Positions 29,499 through 40,305 of a stretch of 64,000 nt of DNA are shown here, piece by piece. The stretch is from assembly GCA_963721435.1 (NCBI GenBank), contig CAVRJC010000011.1, positions 60,900 through 124,899 of the forward strand. Direction: 5' to 3'. The notes below the pieces were generated by a model. The model saw only the letters and a program-made list of their open reading frames with translations. It was not told the DNA's origin and ran no database searches. The translations under genes and the position numbers were made by a program. This DNA is from CAVRJC01 sp963721435. GTDB taxonomy: Bacteria; Actinomycetota; Acidimicrobiia; IMCC26256; DASPTH01. Every line of letters begins with the position of its first letter. The stretch's first letter is position 1.

Positions 29499-31000
29499 TG
29501 ACCGGTCCTTCGATCTCGGCCGATCCTGACGCGTGTGTCTCGATTCCGATCGAGGAGCTGGACGAGCCGCGAGCGTTCCGGGACTTTCGTGGCCTGGTGA
29601 GCTCGATCGGTCTCCTCGCCGGAGCACGTCAGATCGCGGGGCTGCTGTTTGTGGGCGTGGTGCTCGTCCTCCCCGAGGTCGGCACGCCCAGTGCGGTCGA
29701 TCAGTTCCTCTGGGCCTATTTCGCGATGCTGATCCTGACTTCGGCTGCCAGTTTCGGGCTCGAGCGGACCGCGGGCCTCCTGGCTGCGCATTCGACGCGA
29801 GACCTCCGCGCAGTCGTCGGCCCGACCCTTGTCCTCCGGATGGCAAGCATTCCGCTCCAAGCGATCGCAGTGTGGGCGATCTTCGCGGTTGTCGGCGTCA
29901 CCGTGCCTCTTGCGACAGCGCTGCTCTGCCTCGTGTGGATCGTCGCTTCGGAGATCCAACTGTCGGCATTCGGCGCGTTTCGCACGTCGGGGCGCCAGCA
30001 CATCGAGCCCGTGCTCTGGCTCGGCGCGCGCGCGCTCGAAGCCTCCGCCCTCCTCGGCTTCGCCGCGATGGGCGCCTCGTCCGCGGTGCTGGTGGGCGTT
30101 GTGGCCGGTTGCGAGTGCGTGGTCGCGGTTGTGACGTTGTGCAAGCTCCCGGGCCGTTGGGACGTGCGGGGCGCTTCCAACGCACTCCGGCGCCTGCCGT
30201 GGAGGACCGTGCAGGAGTACGCGCTCGTGGATCTTGTCGGCGTGGCGTACTTGCGTGCGGACTTGGTCCTTGTCGGCGCGGTGCTCGGCCCTGGGCTCGG
30301 AGCGACGTACGGCCTCGTATCACGCCTGCTCGACGGTCTGATCGGCTTGCAGAGTGCGGGGAACGCGTGGCTGTTCGCGCACGCGGTGCGCATGAGTGCG
30401 AGCGGCGCGCCGACGCGGCAGAGTGCGCTCCGAGCTCGTGCGTTCGAAGTGTTCCCCTTGGTTGCGATCCTGCTCGGCCTCGGTGGCGTGGCGTGTGCTG
30501 GGCGCATCGGTGCACTCATCCCATCGCTCGCTCCGGGTGTCGGGACGCTGCGGCTCCTCTTCGTTGCGTTCCCCCTCGTCGCCTTCGGTTCGATGGAGCT
30601 TGTGTGTCGTTCCGGTGCGGGGCGCAACCGACTCGTGCTCGGGGTCGTGCTGATCGGAATCGCGGCGAACGTCGGCATGAATCTGGTGCTTCTGCCACGG
30701 CTGGGCTTGGAGGGTGCAGGGTGGGCTGTACTCGGATCAGAGGTCGCGCAGATCCTTGCACTCTGCTTCATCCCGCACGACCGCGAGCGTCACACGTTCG
30801 CGGCCCAGGCCGTGAGATTCGCCGTACCGGTCACGCTCTTGCTCCTTGTGGCGCTCGCGCTCAACGCGGGAACGTGGCCGTTCGCGGCTGTCGGCGCCGT
30901 CGGTGTCGCCGCCGCGGTGCTGGTTGTTCGGCGGGGGCGATCGTTCGATGGTGTCGAACCGGGCAGCAGTGCCGGCACAGCGGGAGGACTCGACCGATGA
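29498..31000 (+). CDS. Wzx/MATE-like polysaccharide flippase
   Basis: A 500-residue membrane protein with about 12-14 helices in the pattern of the MOP flippase superfamily. Segments such as YLRADLVLVGAVLGPGLGATYG and GMNLVLLPRLGLEGAGWAVL are the typical Wzx or oligosaccharide-flippase helix pair. It would flip lipid-linked repeat units across the membrane. The ATG at 29498 overlaps the upstream stop, and its own stop overlaps the GT4 gene, so the three are coupled. Confidence 0.85.
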   Translation: MTGPSISADPDACVSIPIEELDEPRAFRDFRGLVSSIGLLAGARQIAGLLFVGVVLVLPEVGTPSAVDQFLWAYFAMLILTSAASFGLERTAGLLAAHSTRDLRAVVGPTLVLRMASIPLQAIAVWAIFAVVGVTVPLATALLCLVWIVASEIQLSAFGAFRTSGRQHIEPVLWLGARALEASALLGFAAMGASSAVLVGVVAGCECVVAVVTLCKLPGRWDVRGASNALRRLPWRTVQEYALVDLVGVAYLRADLVLVGAVLGPGLGATYGLVSRLLDGLIGLQSAGNAWLFAHAVRMSASGAPTRQSALRARAFEVFPLVAILLGLGGVACAGRIGALIPSLAPGVGTLRLLFVAFPLVAFGSMELVCRSGAGRNRLVLGVVLIGIAANVGMNLVLLPRLGLEGAGWAVLGSEVAQILALCFIPHDRERHTFAAQAVRFAVPVTLLLLVALALNAGTWPFAAVGAVGVAAAVLVVRRGRSFDGVEPGSSAGTAGGLDR

Positions 31001-32220
31001 CGGCGCACTTCCGTGTCGCGCAGGTCGTGACGCGGTTCGCCGGTGGAGCTGGCGGAGTTGTACTTCGAGGCGCCCGCGCGTTGCCCTCGGATGTCTTCGA
31101 ACGGACGATTCTCACCGGGGAAGGCTCGTGCCCCCTCGTGGAGGACGCGACAAAGGCGGGGATCAACGTCGTGGTGCTGGATCATCTCGTGCCTCGGCTC
31201 GATCCTCTCGCCGATGTGAGAGCGTTTCGGGAGCTGGCACGGATCTTCTCGCAATCCGACTACGACCTTGTTCACACGCACAGCTCGAAGGCCGGCGCCG
31301 TCGGTCGACTCGCTGCGAGCCGGGCCCGCGTCTCAGCAGTCGCGCACACGTTCCATGGGTTTCCGTTCCACGAGTTCCAGTCGGCGGGCAGAAGGTTTGC
31401 GTACGTGGCCGCGGAACGCCGGCTCGCACGCATCACGGACCACTTCTTCTCGGTGGGATCAGCGGTTGCGGTGGAGGCCATCCGACGCGGAATTGTCACC
31501 GCCGAGCACACGACCGTGATCGAGGGAGCAGTCGATGAGAGAACAGTCATGGTCGATGGTGCGACGCGGAATACGGCGCGAGGTCTCCTCGGCATTCCGA
31601 TCGACGCGCGCGTTGTCGGAACGGTGGCGCGCCTCGACGAGCAAAAAGCGCCGCACGACTTCGTTGCCGCAATGGACGAGCTCCGGTCGGCGAACGTGTT
31701 CGCGGTCTGGGTCGGGGATGGCCCCTTACGCGACTCGGTCGCACGCGACATCACGCACCGTGGACTCGAACGCAAGTTCGCGTTGCTGGGTGAGCGCACG
31801 GACGTTGCGGAGATCCTGCCCGCGTTCGACGTCTTCGCGATGTCCAGCCTGTACGAAGGACTTCCGTGCGCCGTCGTGGAGGCGATGAAGTCGGGCCTGC
31901 CCGTCGTTGCGACGGCGGTGAACTCGGTCCCGGAAGTCGTGATTCCCGGTCGGACGGGCATGCTCGTGGCTCCACGGCGCCCGAAGGATCTGGCACGTGC
32001 AATCGAGTACGTCCTGAACACAACTGGTGAGGCGAGCCGCCTCGGCGCAGCCGGGCAGGCGTTGGTCGCCGGGCGGTTCACGGAAGCGCGCCTCGGTGCC
32101 GATCTCGCCGAGACCTACGGGAGCATGCTCGCGCGGCGGGAACACGACGACGAGACGCGCTCGCGACATCACGCAGCAGCATTGGACGACAGACGCGTGG
32201 CCGCGACGTCCGAGTCGTAA
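30997..32220 (+). CDS. Glycosyltransferase family 4 (GT-B fold)
   Basis: A 407-residue cytoplasmic glycosyltransferase. The N-terminal acceptor domain includes DLVHTHSSKAGAVGRLAA and FHGFPFHEFQ. The C-terminal donor domain has VGTVARLDEQKAPHDFVAAM and the E-x7-E box SSLYEGLPCAVVEAMKSGLP, followed by VPEVVIPGRTGMLV; these are hallmark GT4 features. ATG 30997 overlaps the flippase stop and has GGGAGG upstream; the longer open frame before it is a shadow of the flippase gene. It ends 4 bp from the corrected end of nadA. Confidence 0.93.
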   Translation: MTAHFRVAQVVTRFAGGAGGVVLRGARALPSDVFERTILTGEGSCPLVEDATKAGINVVVLDHLVPRLDPLADVRAFRELARIFSQSDYDLVHTHSSKAGAVGRLAASRARVSAVAHTFHGFPFHEFQSAGRRFAYVAAERRLARITDHFFSVGSAVAVEAIRRGIVTAEHTTVIEGAVDERTVMVDGATRNTARGLLGIPIDARVVGTVARLDEQKAPHDFVAAMDELRSANVFAVWVGDGPLRDSVARDITHRGLERKFALLGERTDVAEILPAFDVFAMSSLYEGLPCAVVEAMKSGLPVVATAVNSVPEVVIPGRTGMLVAPRRPKDLARAIEYVLNTTGEASRLGAAGQALVAGRFTEARLGADLAETYGSMLARREHDDETRSRHHAAALDDRRVAATSES

Positions 32221-32224
32221 AGCG

Positions 32225-33356
32225 TCAGGTGATCTCGAGCATGCGCTCGAGCGCGACTCGCGCCCACTCGGTGGTGTCGCTCGTCGACGGTGATCTGATT
32301 CACCAGCTCGCCGCGCACGAGTGATTCCAGCACCCACGCGAGGTGGGGGCCGTCGATGCGGAACATGGTCGAGCACGGGCAGATCAGCGGGTCGAGCGAC
32401 ACCACGGTGACGTCGGGGTGCTCGCGCGCCATGCGTTGCACCATGTGGATCTCGGTGCCGATCCCGAGCACCGAGCCCGGCGCGGCCTGCTCCACCCACG
32501 CGAGGATCCGCTCGGTCGAGCCGGCCTTGTCGGCGAGCTCGACCACGTCGTGCGCGCACTCCGGGTGCACCACGACCTCGCCCTCCGGGTACTGCGCGCG
32601 GAACGCGGCGATGTGCTCGGGGCGGATGCGCTGGTGCACCGAGCAGTGGCCCTTCCACAGGAAGAAGGTCGCCTCCTTGAGGTCACGCTCCTCGAGCCCA
32701 CCGAGCTCGAAGCGCGGGTTCCAGACCCGCATTGCGTCTTCGTCGTAGCCCATGTCGTATGCGGTGTTGCGGCCGAGGTGCTGGTCGGGGAAGAAGAGCA
32801 CCTTCACATCCCCGGGGATGCCCCGGGCGATCTCCCCGGGCCCACCCTTCGCCAGTGCCCACTCGAGGACGGCCCGCGCGTTCGACGACGTGCACACCGC
32901 GCCGCCGTGCTCGCCCACGAACGCCTTCAGCGCCGCCGACGAGTTCATGTAGGTGACGGGCACGACCTTGGTGATGTCGGTGACCGCCGCGAGCGCGTCC
33001 CAGCACTCCTCGACCTGGTCGATGTCGGCCATGTCGGCCATCGAGCAGCCTGCGTTGAGGTCGGGGAGGATCACCCGCTGGTGGGCGCCGGTGAGCACGT
33101 CGGCCGACTCGGCCATGAAGTGCACACCGCAGAACACGATGTCGGTGGCCTGGTCGTTGTCCGCCGCGAACCGGGCCAGCTTGAACGAGTCACCGCGGGC
33201 GTCGGCCCACTTGATGACCTCGTCGCGCTGGTAGTGGTGGCCGAGGATGAGGAGCCGGTCGCCCAGCTCGGCCTTGGCCGCGGCGATCCAGCCGTCGAGC
33301 TCGTCGGCCGTCGCGAGGGTGTAGCGGTCCGGTAGGGGCGCCTGGAGTCGAAGCAT
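32225..33356 (-). CDS. nadA: Quinolinate synthase A, with a +1 frame change near the 3' end
   Basis: [4Fe-4S] enzyme condensing iminoaspartate and dihydroxyacetone phosphate to quinolinate in de novo NAD synthesis. About 376 residues after correction. Cluster cysteines occur in LNAGCSMADM, VVHPECAHDV and LICPCSTMFR, and the GHHYQRDEVI motif is intact. The raw frame continues past 32284 into the GT4 gene with nonsense. Skipping one base at about 32284 gives ITVDS-DTTEWARVALERMLEIT and a stop at 32225, the normal NadA end, and removes the overlap. ATG 33356 has a GGGGG tract upstream. nadB and nadC are not in the window. Confidence 0.93.
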
Positions 33357-33532
33357 GTGAATCCCCCGAGGGGTATGGCTCCGCTCGTGGCCGGCGGGGA
33401 CAGCCTGGTCGCCCACCGCGGGGTTGTCGGCCACGGAACCGATATGTGATCGGCAGTACCAGGGCCGATCTCCGACGAGCATATCGCCGGGAAAGCGGTC
33501 GGGTGGCGGTTCGCAGCCGCGACAATGGAGGC

Positions 33533-35377
33533 ATGCAACGGCCGGTGCCCTCGTCGATCCCGGATTCGCCGGGGTCGTACCAGTTCAAGGACGCGCGCGG
33601 CCGGGTGCTCTACGTGGGCAAGGCGAAGAGCCTCCGCAGCCGCGTGATGTCGTACTTCGGCACCGGCCTGGGGGAGCGCACCCGCCAGATGGTGGCGGCC
33701 TCCGACTCCGTCGAGTGGATCACCGTCGGCAACGAGGTCGAGGCGCTCTTCCTCGAGTTCAACCTGATCCGAAAGCACCGGCCGCGTTTCAACATCCGGT
33801 ACATGGACGACAAGTCGTACCCGTACCTCGCGATCACCCTCGACGAGGAGTGGCCGCGGGCGATGGTGATGCGCGGCGCCAAGCGCAAAGGCGTCCGGTA
33901 CTACGGCCCGTACGCGCACGCTTACGCGATCCGGGAGACCCTCGACCTCCTGCTCCGCACGTTCCCGATCCGCACGTGCACCAAGGGGAAGTTCGACCGC
34001 TACCAGCGCCTCGGCCGGCCGTGCCTCTACGCCCACATCGAGAAGTGCGCGGCGCCGTGCGTGGGTGCGGTGACGCGGGAGGAGTACGACGGCCTGGTCA
34101 GCGAGCTGCTGCAGTTCCTCGACGGCGACACTGCGACGATCCTCGACCGTCTCGACAAGAAGATGCACGAGGCGAGTGATGCGCTCGAGTTCGAGCGCGC
34201 GGCACGGCTGCGCGATCAGATCGTGTCGGTGCGCAAGGCGATCGAACGCCAGCAGATGGTCGATGCCAAAGAAGAGGACTACGACGCCATCGGCATCGTC
34301 GAGGACGAGCTCGAAGCGTCGGTGCAGGTGTTCCTCGTGCGCAAGGGGCGTGTCGTCGGGCGCAAAGGACTGATCGTCGACAAAGTCGAAGACCTTACGC
34401 GCCCCGAGCTCGTCGGTCGCCTGCTCGAACAGCTCTACGGGGGGCTCGACGCCCCCGACATCCCGCGCGAGATCCTGGTACCCGACGAGCCCGACGACGT
34501 GCCGCTGTACGAGGAGTTCCTCACCGCCACCCGTAGCGCGCGCGTGCGACTGCGCGTGCCCAAGCGGGGCGCGAAGCGCGCGCTCATGGAGACGGTCACC
34601 CAGAATGCACAGGAAGCCTTCGTGCGCCACAAGCTTCGGCGCTCGTCGGACCACAACGCACGCGCCCGCGCGTTGCTGGCGTTGCAGGAAGCGCTCGGCC
34701 TGCCGGAAGCGCCGTTGCGCATCGAGTGCTTCGACGTGTCGAACCTGCAAGGCTCCGACATCGTGGCGTCGATGGTGGTGATGGAGGACGGACTGGCCAA
34801 GCGCTCCGACTACCGGCGCTTCAAGATCCGCCACCAACCCGGTCAGGACGACTTCGCCGCGATGGAAGAGGCGCTGAGTCGCCGGTTCCGCCGCTACCTC
34901 GAGGAGCGCGACGAAGGCGCCCGCAAAGGAAAGCGCTTCGCCTACCCGCCCAACCTCTTGCTGGTCGACGGCGGGAAGGGCCAGCTCGGCGTCGCGGTGC
35001 GCGTGCTGGAAGACCTCGGGCTCGAGGACATCTCCGTCGCCAGCCTGGCGAAGAAGTTCGAAGAGGTCTACGTGCCCGGCGACCCGGAGCCGATCCGCAT
35101 CCCACGCGACTCCGAGGCGCTCTACCTCCTGCAGCAGGTGCGCGACGAGGCGCACCGGTTCGCGATCACCTATCACCGCCAGCTGCGCGGCAAGAAGATG
35201 ACGAGGTCGGTGCTCGACGACGTGCCCGGGCTCGGCCCGACTCGCCGGGCGCGGCTGCTCAAGGAATTCGGCTCGGTCAAGAAGCTGCGCGAGCTCACGG
35301 AGCCCGAGATCGTCGCGATTCCCTGGCTGCCCGAGGCGACGGGGCGTGCGCTGTACGCGCAGCTGCACGGGACTCCG
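33533..35377 (+). CDS. uvrC: UvrABC excinuclease subunit C
   Basis: Makes both incisions in nucleotide excision repair. The 615-residue part has the GIY-YIG domain (SPGSYQFKDARGRVLYVGKA at the N-terminus), the Cys-rich PCLYAHIEKCAAPCVG, a UVR motif (EFERAARLRDQIVSVRKAI), the RNase H-like domain with IECFDVSNLQGSD and LLVDGGKGQL, and C-terminal HhH motifs (DVPGLGPTRRARLL). No stop separates it from rapZ: the frame continues into the next protein. One extra base near 35370 would explain this, since the TGA at 35379 would then end uvrC in an ATGA overlap. ATG 33533 fits family N-termini. Confidence 0.94.
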
Positions 35378-36253
35378 ATGAGCGCGGCCGGGCTCGACGT
35401 CACCGTCATCACCGGCATGTCCGGCGCCGGGCGCTCCGCCGCGGCCGACGTGCTCGAAGACCTCGGCTTCTTCGTGATCGACAACCTGCCACCCGAGCTC
35501 ATCGGGAACGTCGCCGAGCTCGCACGCGGGAAGGACCGCGCCCGGCAGTTCGCGGTCGTGGTCGACGTGCGCTCGGGATCGTTCGTCGAGGAGCTCGGGG
35601 CCGCGCTCGACGGGCTGCGCGCCGAGGGTGCGATCACGCGCGTGCTGTTCCTCGACGCTGCCGATGACGTGCTCGTGCGCCGTTACGTGACGACGCGACG
35701 CAAGCACCCGCTCGCGGCCGACGATCGCGTGTCCGACGGCATCGCCGCGGAGCGCGTGCTGCTCGAGGAGCTCAAGGGTCGCGCCGATCTCGTGATCGAC
35801 ACCTCGGATCTCAACGTGCACGAGCTGCGCGACCGGCTCGTGTCGCGGTTCGGTGAAGGTGATCGCGCGACCGCGTTGCAGACGAGTGTCGTGTCGTTCG
35901 GCTACAAGCACGGCCTGCCCCTCGACGTCGATCTCGTGTTCGACTGCCGCTTCCTGCCCAACCCGCACTGGGTCGACTCGTTGCGGCCGTTCCGCGGTAC
36001 CGACGCGCCGGTGCGCGACTACGTGATGCAACAGCCGGAGACGGTCACGTTCCTCGAAGAGATGCGACGGCTGTTCGCGTTGCTGCTGCCCGCGTACGTG
36101 CGCGAGGGCAAGGCGTACCTGTCGATCGGCGTGGGTTGCACCGGCGGGCGTCACCGCAGCGTGGTGATGGCGGGAGAGCTCGCGGCCCTGCTCGACGACC
36201 TCGGGTTCCCCGCGCGCGTCGTGCACCGTGACGTCGATCGCGAGGGCGCGTGA
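35378..36253 (+). CDS. rapZ: RapZ/YvcJ nucleotide-binding protein
   Basis: A 291-residue P-loop protein of the RapZ (YvcJ) family. It has VTVITGMSGAGRSAAADVLE, then FFVIDNLPPELI, and the C-terminal domain with SFGYKHGLPLDVDLVFD and IGVGCTGGRHRSVV. In E. coli RapZ controls an RNase E-targeted sRNA in amino-sugar metabolism; in Gram-positives it binds nucleotides and its role is less clear. It reads in frame with uvrC and overlaps yvcK by GTGA. The order uvrC-rapZ-yvcK is conserved in actinobacteria. Confidence 0.94.
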   Translation: MSAAGLDVTVITGMSGAGRSAAADVLEDLGFFVIDNLPPELIGNVAELARGKDRARQFAVVVDVRSGSFVEELGAALDGLRAEGAITRVLFLDAADDVLVRRYVTTRRKHPLAADDRVSDGIAAERVLLEELKGRADLVIDTSDLNVHELRDRLVSRFGEGDRATALQTSVVSFGYKHGLPLDVDLVFDCRFLPNPHWVDSLRPFRGTDAPVRDYVMQQPETVTFLEEMRRLFALLLPAYVREGKAYLSIGVGCTGGRHRSVVMAGELAALLDDLGFPARVVHRDVDREGA

Positions 36254-37128
36254 CCACGGGCCCCGCGGTCGTCGCGCTCGGCGGGGGCCACGGCCTCGCG
36301 ACCGCGCTCCGCTCCATTCGCCGGTACGCGGGTTCGATCACCGCGGTCGTGAGCGTTGCCGACGACGGCGGTTCGTCGGGTCGCCTGCGCCGCGACTTCG
36401 GCGTACTGCCCCCGGGCGACCTCCGCCGTTGCCTCGTCGCCCTCGCCGACGACGGGACGTGGGGGAGGGCGTTCGAGCACCGCTTCTCCGGCGGTGAGCT
36501 CGACGGCCACGCGCTCGGCAACCTCATGCTCGTCGGCCTCACCGACACTCTCGGCGACTTCACCGCCGCGCTCGACGAAGCCGGGCGGGTGCTGCGCGCC
36601 GTCGGCCGGGTCCTGCCCGCGACGACGGAGGCCGTGGTCCTGAAGGCGATCGTGGGCGACCTCGAGGTGGAGGGCCAGGTGGCGGTGCAGAACAGCCGGG
36701 ACATCCGCCGGGTCGAGCTCGTGCCGTCCGACGCTCCGGCATCGCCCGACGCCGTCGCGGCGATCGCCGCCGCCGACCAGGTCGTGCTGGCGCCGGGATC
36801 CCTGTACACCAGCCTGTTGCCGGTGTTGTGCGTGCCCGGCCTCCGCGACGCGATCGCGGCCACGCCGGCGCGTGTGGTCCAGATCGCCAATCTCCGCCAG
36901 CAGCTGCCCGAGACCCTCGGGCTCGACGGCGTCGATCACCTGCAGGCGGTCCTCGACCACGGAGCACGGGTCGATACGTTGCTCTGCGCCGTCGACGGCG
37001 CCCTCGCCTTCGACGACACGCGGGCCCGCGCGCTGGGGGTCGAGCCGCGCCGGGCCTCGCTGGCACTGCCCAACCGACTGGTCCACGATCCCGAACAGTT
37101 GGCGAAAGAGCTGTCGGCTCTGCTGTAG
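36250..37128 (+). CDS. yvcK: YvcK/CofD-like gluconeogenesis factor
   Basis: A 292-residue protein of the YvcK family, related to the lactyl-phospho transferase CofD, which binds UDP-sugars and is needed for envelope growth on gluconeogenic carbon. It shows VVALGGGHGLATALRSIR, VSVADDGGSSGRLRRDFG, the PPGDLRRCLVAL segment and VLAPGSLYTSLLPVL. GTG 36250 overlaps the rapZ stop. The usual next gene in actinobacteria, whiA, is missing: gap follows after only 26 bp. Confidence 0.94.
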   Translation: MTTGPAVVALGGGHGLATALRSIRRYAGSITAVVSVADDGGSSGRLRRDFGVLPPGDLRRCLVALADDGTWGRAFEHRFSGGELDGHALGNLMLVGLTDTLGDFTAALDEAGRVLRAVGRVLPATTEAVVLKAIVGDLEVEGQVAVQNSRDIRRVELVPSDAPASPDAVAAIAAADQVVLAPGSLYTSLLPVLCVPGLRDAIAATPARVVQIANLRQQLPETLGLDGVDHLQAVLDHGARVDTLLCAVDGALAFDDTRARALGVEPRRASLALPNRLVHDPEQLAKELSALL

Positions 37129-37154
37129 TCGGCACACCTGAGCGGGAGGGCTCC

Positions 37155-38183
<1,029 letters not shown>

Positions 38184-38212
38184 CGCCCTTCCTGCATGAC
38201 CCCCACCCTCCG

Positions 38213-39403
38213 ATGAGCATCGATCTGCCGCGCCTCGAAGATCTCGAGGTCAGGCGCGGGAAGCGGGTGCTCGTGCGCGTCGACTGCAACGTGCCGCTGT
38301 CCGACGACGGCACGGTCGAGGACGACCTCCGCATCAGCACCGTGCTGCCCACGATCCAGTACCTGCGGCACAAGGGCGCGATCGTCGTCGTGTGCGGGCA
38401 TCTCGGGCGTCCGAAGGGGAAGGTGGACGCCCGCTTCAGCATGGCTCCGGTCGCGGCGCGACTGTCCGAGCTGCTCGGCGCGCCCGTGCTGCTCGCGCCC
38501 TCGGTCGTCGGCCCACGAGCGGAGGCGGTCGTCGCGCCGTCGAGCCCCGGCGACGTCGTGATGCTCGAGAACCTGCGGTTCGAAGCCGGCGAGGAAGACT
38601 GCGACCCGGCCTTCTGTACCAACCTCTCGGAGCTCGGCGACTTCTACGTGAACGATGCCTTCGGCGCGTCGCACCGTGAGCACGCGTCGATCGTCGGCCC
38701 GCCGCGGCTGCTCCCGCACGCGGCCGGACGCCTGATGTTCCGCGAGGTCGAAGTGCTCTCGACCTTGCTGCACGACGCGGCGCACCCGTTCGTCGCGGTA
38801 CTCGGCGGCGCGAAGGTCGGTGACAAGCTCGGCGTGATCGACGCGCTCCTCGACCGTTGTGACACGGTGCTGGTCGGCGGCGCGATGGCGTTCACCTTCC
38901 TCCTCGCCCAGGGCGTACCGGTCGGCGACTCGTTGGTCGAGCCCGATTTCGTCGACGAATGCACGCGCCTCCTCGCGACCGGCCGCGTGCAGATCCCTGT
39001 CGATTTCGTGATCGCGCGTGAGGTCGCGGCCGACGCGGAGACGCGCGTCGTCGCGGCTGACGCGATCCCTGACGGGTGGAAGGGCCTCGACGTCGGTCCT
39101 GCGACCACCGAGGCCTACGGGCGGGTCATCGCCGACGCCGCGACCGTCCTCTGGAACGGCCCGATGGGCATGTTCGAGCTCGAGCCCTTCGCCGCGGGCA
39201 CACGCGCGGTCGCCGAGGCGATCGCGGCGGCGGACGCCTTCACCGTCGTCGGCGGCGGCGACAGCGCGGCTGCGGTTCGCCAGTTCGGACTGGCCGATCG
39301 CGTCGACCACGTGAGCACCGGTGGCGGCGCGTCGCTCGAGTTCATCGAGCGCGGCGATCTCCCCGGGCTCGAGGCCCTCCGGACGGAAGCGAGCACGTCG
39401 TGA
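38213..39403 (+). CDS. pgk: Phosphoglycerate kinase
   Basis: Transfers phosphate from 1,3-bisphosphoglycerate to ADP. Of 396 residues, the N-terminal substrate domain has RVDCNVPLSDDG and CGHLGRPKGK, and the nucleotide domain has VLGGAKVGDKLGVID, WNGPMGMFE and the Gly-rich GGGDSAAAVRQFG. All key motifs are present. ATG 38213 is chosen by homology; the longer frame upstream is a shadow of gap. Its stop overlaps the GTG of tpiA. Confidence 0.97.
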   Translation: MSIDLPRLEDLEVRRGKRVLVRVDCNVPLSDDGTVEDDLRISTVLPTIQYLRHKGAIVVVCGHLGRPKGKVDARFSMAPVAARLSELLGAPVLLAPSVVGPRAEAVVAPSSPGDVVMLENLRFEAGEEDCDPAFCTNLSELGDFYVNDAFGASHREHASIVGPPRLLPHAAGRLMFREVEVLSTLLHDAAHPFVAVLGGAKVGDKLGVIDALLDRCDTVLVGGAMAFTFLLAQGVPVGDSLVEPDFVDECTRLLATGRVQIPVDFVIAREVAADAETRVVAADAIPDGWKGLDVGPATTEAYGRVIADAATVLWNGPMGMFELEPFAAGTRAVAEAIAAADAFTVVGGGDSAAAVRQFGLADRVDHVSTGGGASLEFIERGDLPGLEALRTEASTS

Positions 39404-40176
39404 GTGAACGCATGCCCATCATCGCGGGCAACTGGAAGATGCACCACGACCACTACGTCGCGATCCAGGTCGTGCAGAAGCTGTCGTACCGGCTCGAGTC
39501 CGCCGACTACGAGGCGTGTGAAGTGGTGGTGTGCCCCCCGTTCACCGACCTGCGCACACTGCAGACGCTCATCGATGCCGACAGGCTGAGGATCAAGCTC
39601 GGCGCGCAGAACTGCCACTGGGAAGACAGCGGCGCGTACACCGGCGAGGTCAGCCCACCGATGCTCGCCAAGTTGAACGTGAGCTACGTGATCATCGGGC
39701 ACTCGGAACGGCGGCAGCTGTTCGGCGAGACCGACGAGACCGTGAACCTGAAGCTCAAGGCGATCATCAAGCACGGCATGACGCCGATCGTCTGCGTGGG
39801 GGAGACCCTCGAGGAGCGCGAGGCCGGCGCCACCGCGGCGCGGGTGACGAGCCAGATCCGGGGCGCGTTCGCCGCAGTGAAGGCGAGCGACGCCGGGAGC
39901 TGCGTGGTCGCCTACGAGCCGATCTGGGCAATCGGCACCGGCCGGAACGCGACTCCCGACGACGCCAACGAGACCATCGGCGTGATCCGCGTCGTGCTCG
40001 CCGAGCACTACAGCGCCGCGATCGCCGACGGGATCCGCATCCAGTACGGCGGCAGCGTGAAGTCGGGCAACGCGGGCGTGCTCATGGCGATGCCCGAGAT
40101 CGACGGCGCGCTCGTCGGTGGTGCCTCGCTCGAGCCCGACGAGTTCGCCCGGATCGTCCAGTACCACAGAAGGTAA
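39400..40176 (+). CDS. tpiA: Triose-phosphate isomerase
   Basis: Interconverts dihydroxyacetone phosphate and glyceraldehyde 3-phosphate. The 258-residue TIM barrel has AGNWKMH, the catalytic His in VIIGHSERRQLFGE, the catalytic Glu in VAYEPIWAIGTG and the phosphate loop QYGGSVKSGN. GTG 39400 (GTGA overlap with pgk) is preferred; ATG 39412 is an alternative. Its last codons (FARIVQYHRR) are duplicated 7.1 kb downstream just before secG, the gene that normally follows tpiA. Confidence 0.96.
   Translation: MSERMPIIAGNWKMHHDHYVAIQVVQKLSYRLESADYEACEVVVCPPFTDLRTLQTLIDADRLRIKLGAQNCHWEDSGAYTGEVSPPMLAKLNVSYVIIGHSERRQLFGETDETVNLKLKAIIKHGMTPIVCVGETLEEREAGATAARVTSQIRGAFAAVKASDAGSCVVAYEPIWAIGTGRNATPDDANETIGVIRVVLAEHYSAAIADGIRIQYGGSVKSGNAGVLMAMPEIDGALVGGASLEPDEFARIVQYHRR
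40141..40169 (+). repeat. Left copy of the tpiA 3'-end duplication
   Basis: The 29 bases encoding EFARIVQYH at the end of tpiA match 47294-47322 at 27 of 29 positions. It marks the left edge of the 7.1-kb insert between tpiA and secG and resembles an attachment-site duplication. Confidence 0.75.
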
Positions 40177-40305
40177 AGCCGCACGCCTGGAGCATGGCGC
40201 AAGCTCGGAACCGGTGACGAGCCGTTCCTGAGCGGCGTCGATGAGGGTATCGTCGCTCAGCCGGGCTCACCCGTCGCGGCGTTCACGACATTCGAGGAGG
40301 CACCA

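Noticed and set aside
29533..30996. A 488-residue N-terminal extension of the GT4 glycosyltransferase
   Set aside because: It is out of frame with the flippase gene that covers it; the GT4 domain starts cleanly at 30997 with GGGAGG upstream.
33071..36226. A 1051-residue minus-strand ORF
   Set aside because: It lies opposite uvrC and rapZ and has the His/Asp/Arg-rich composition of antisense frames in high-GC DNA; no domain is visible.
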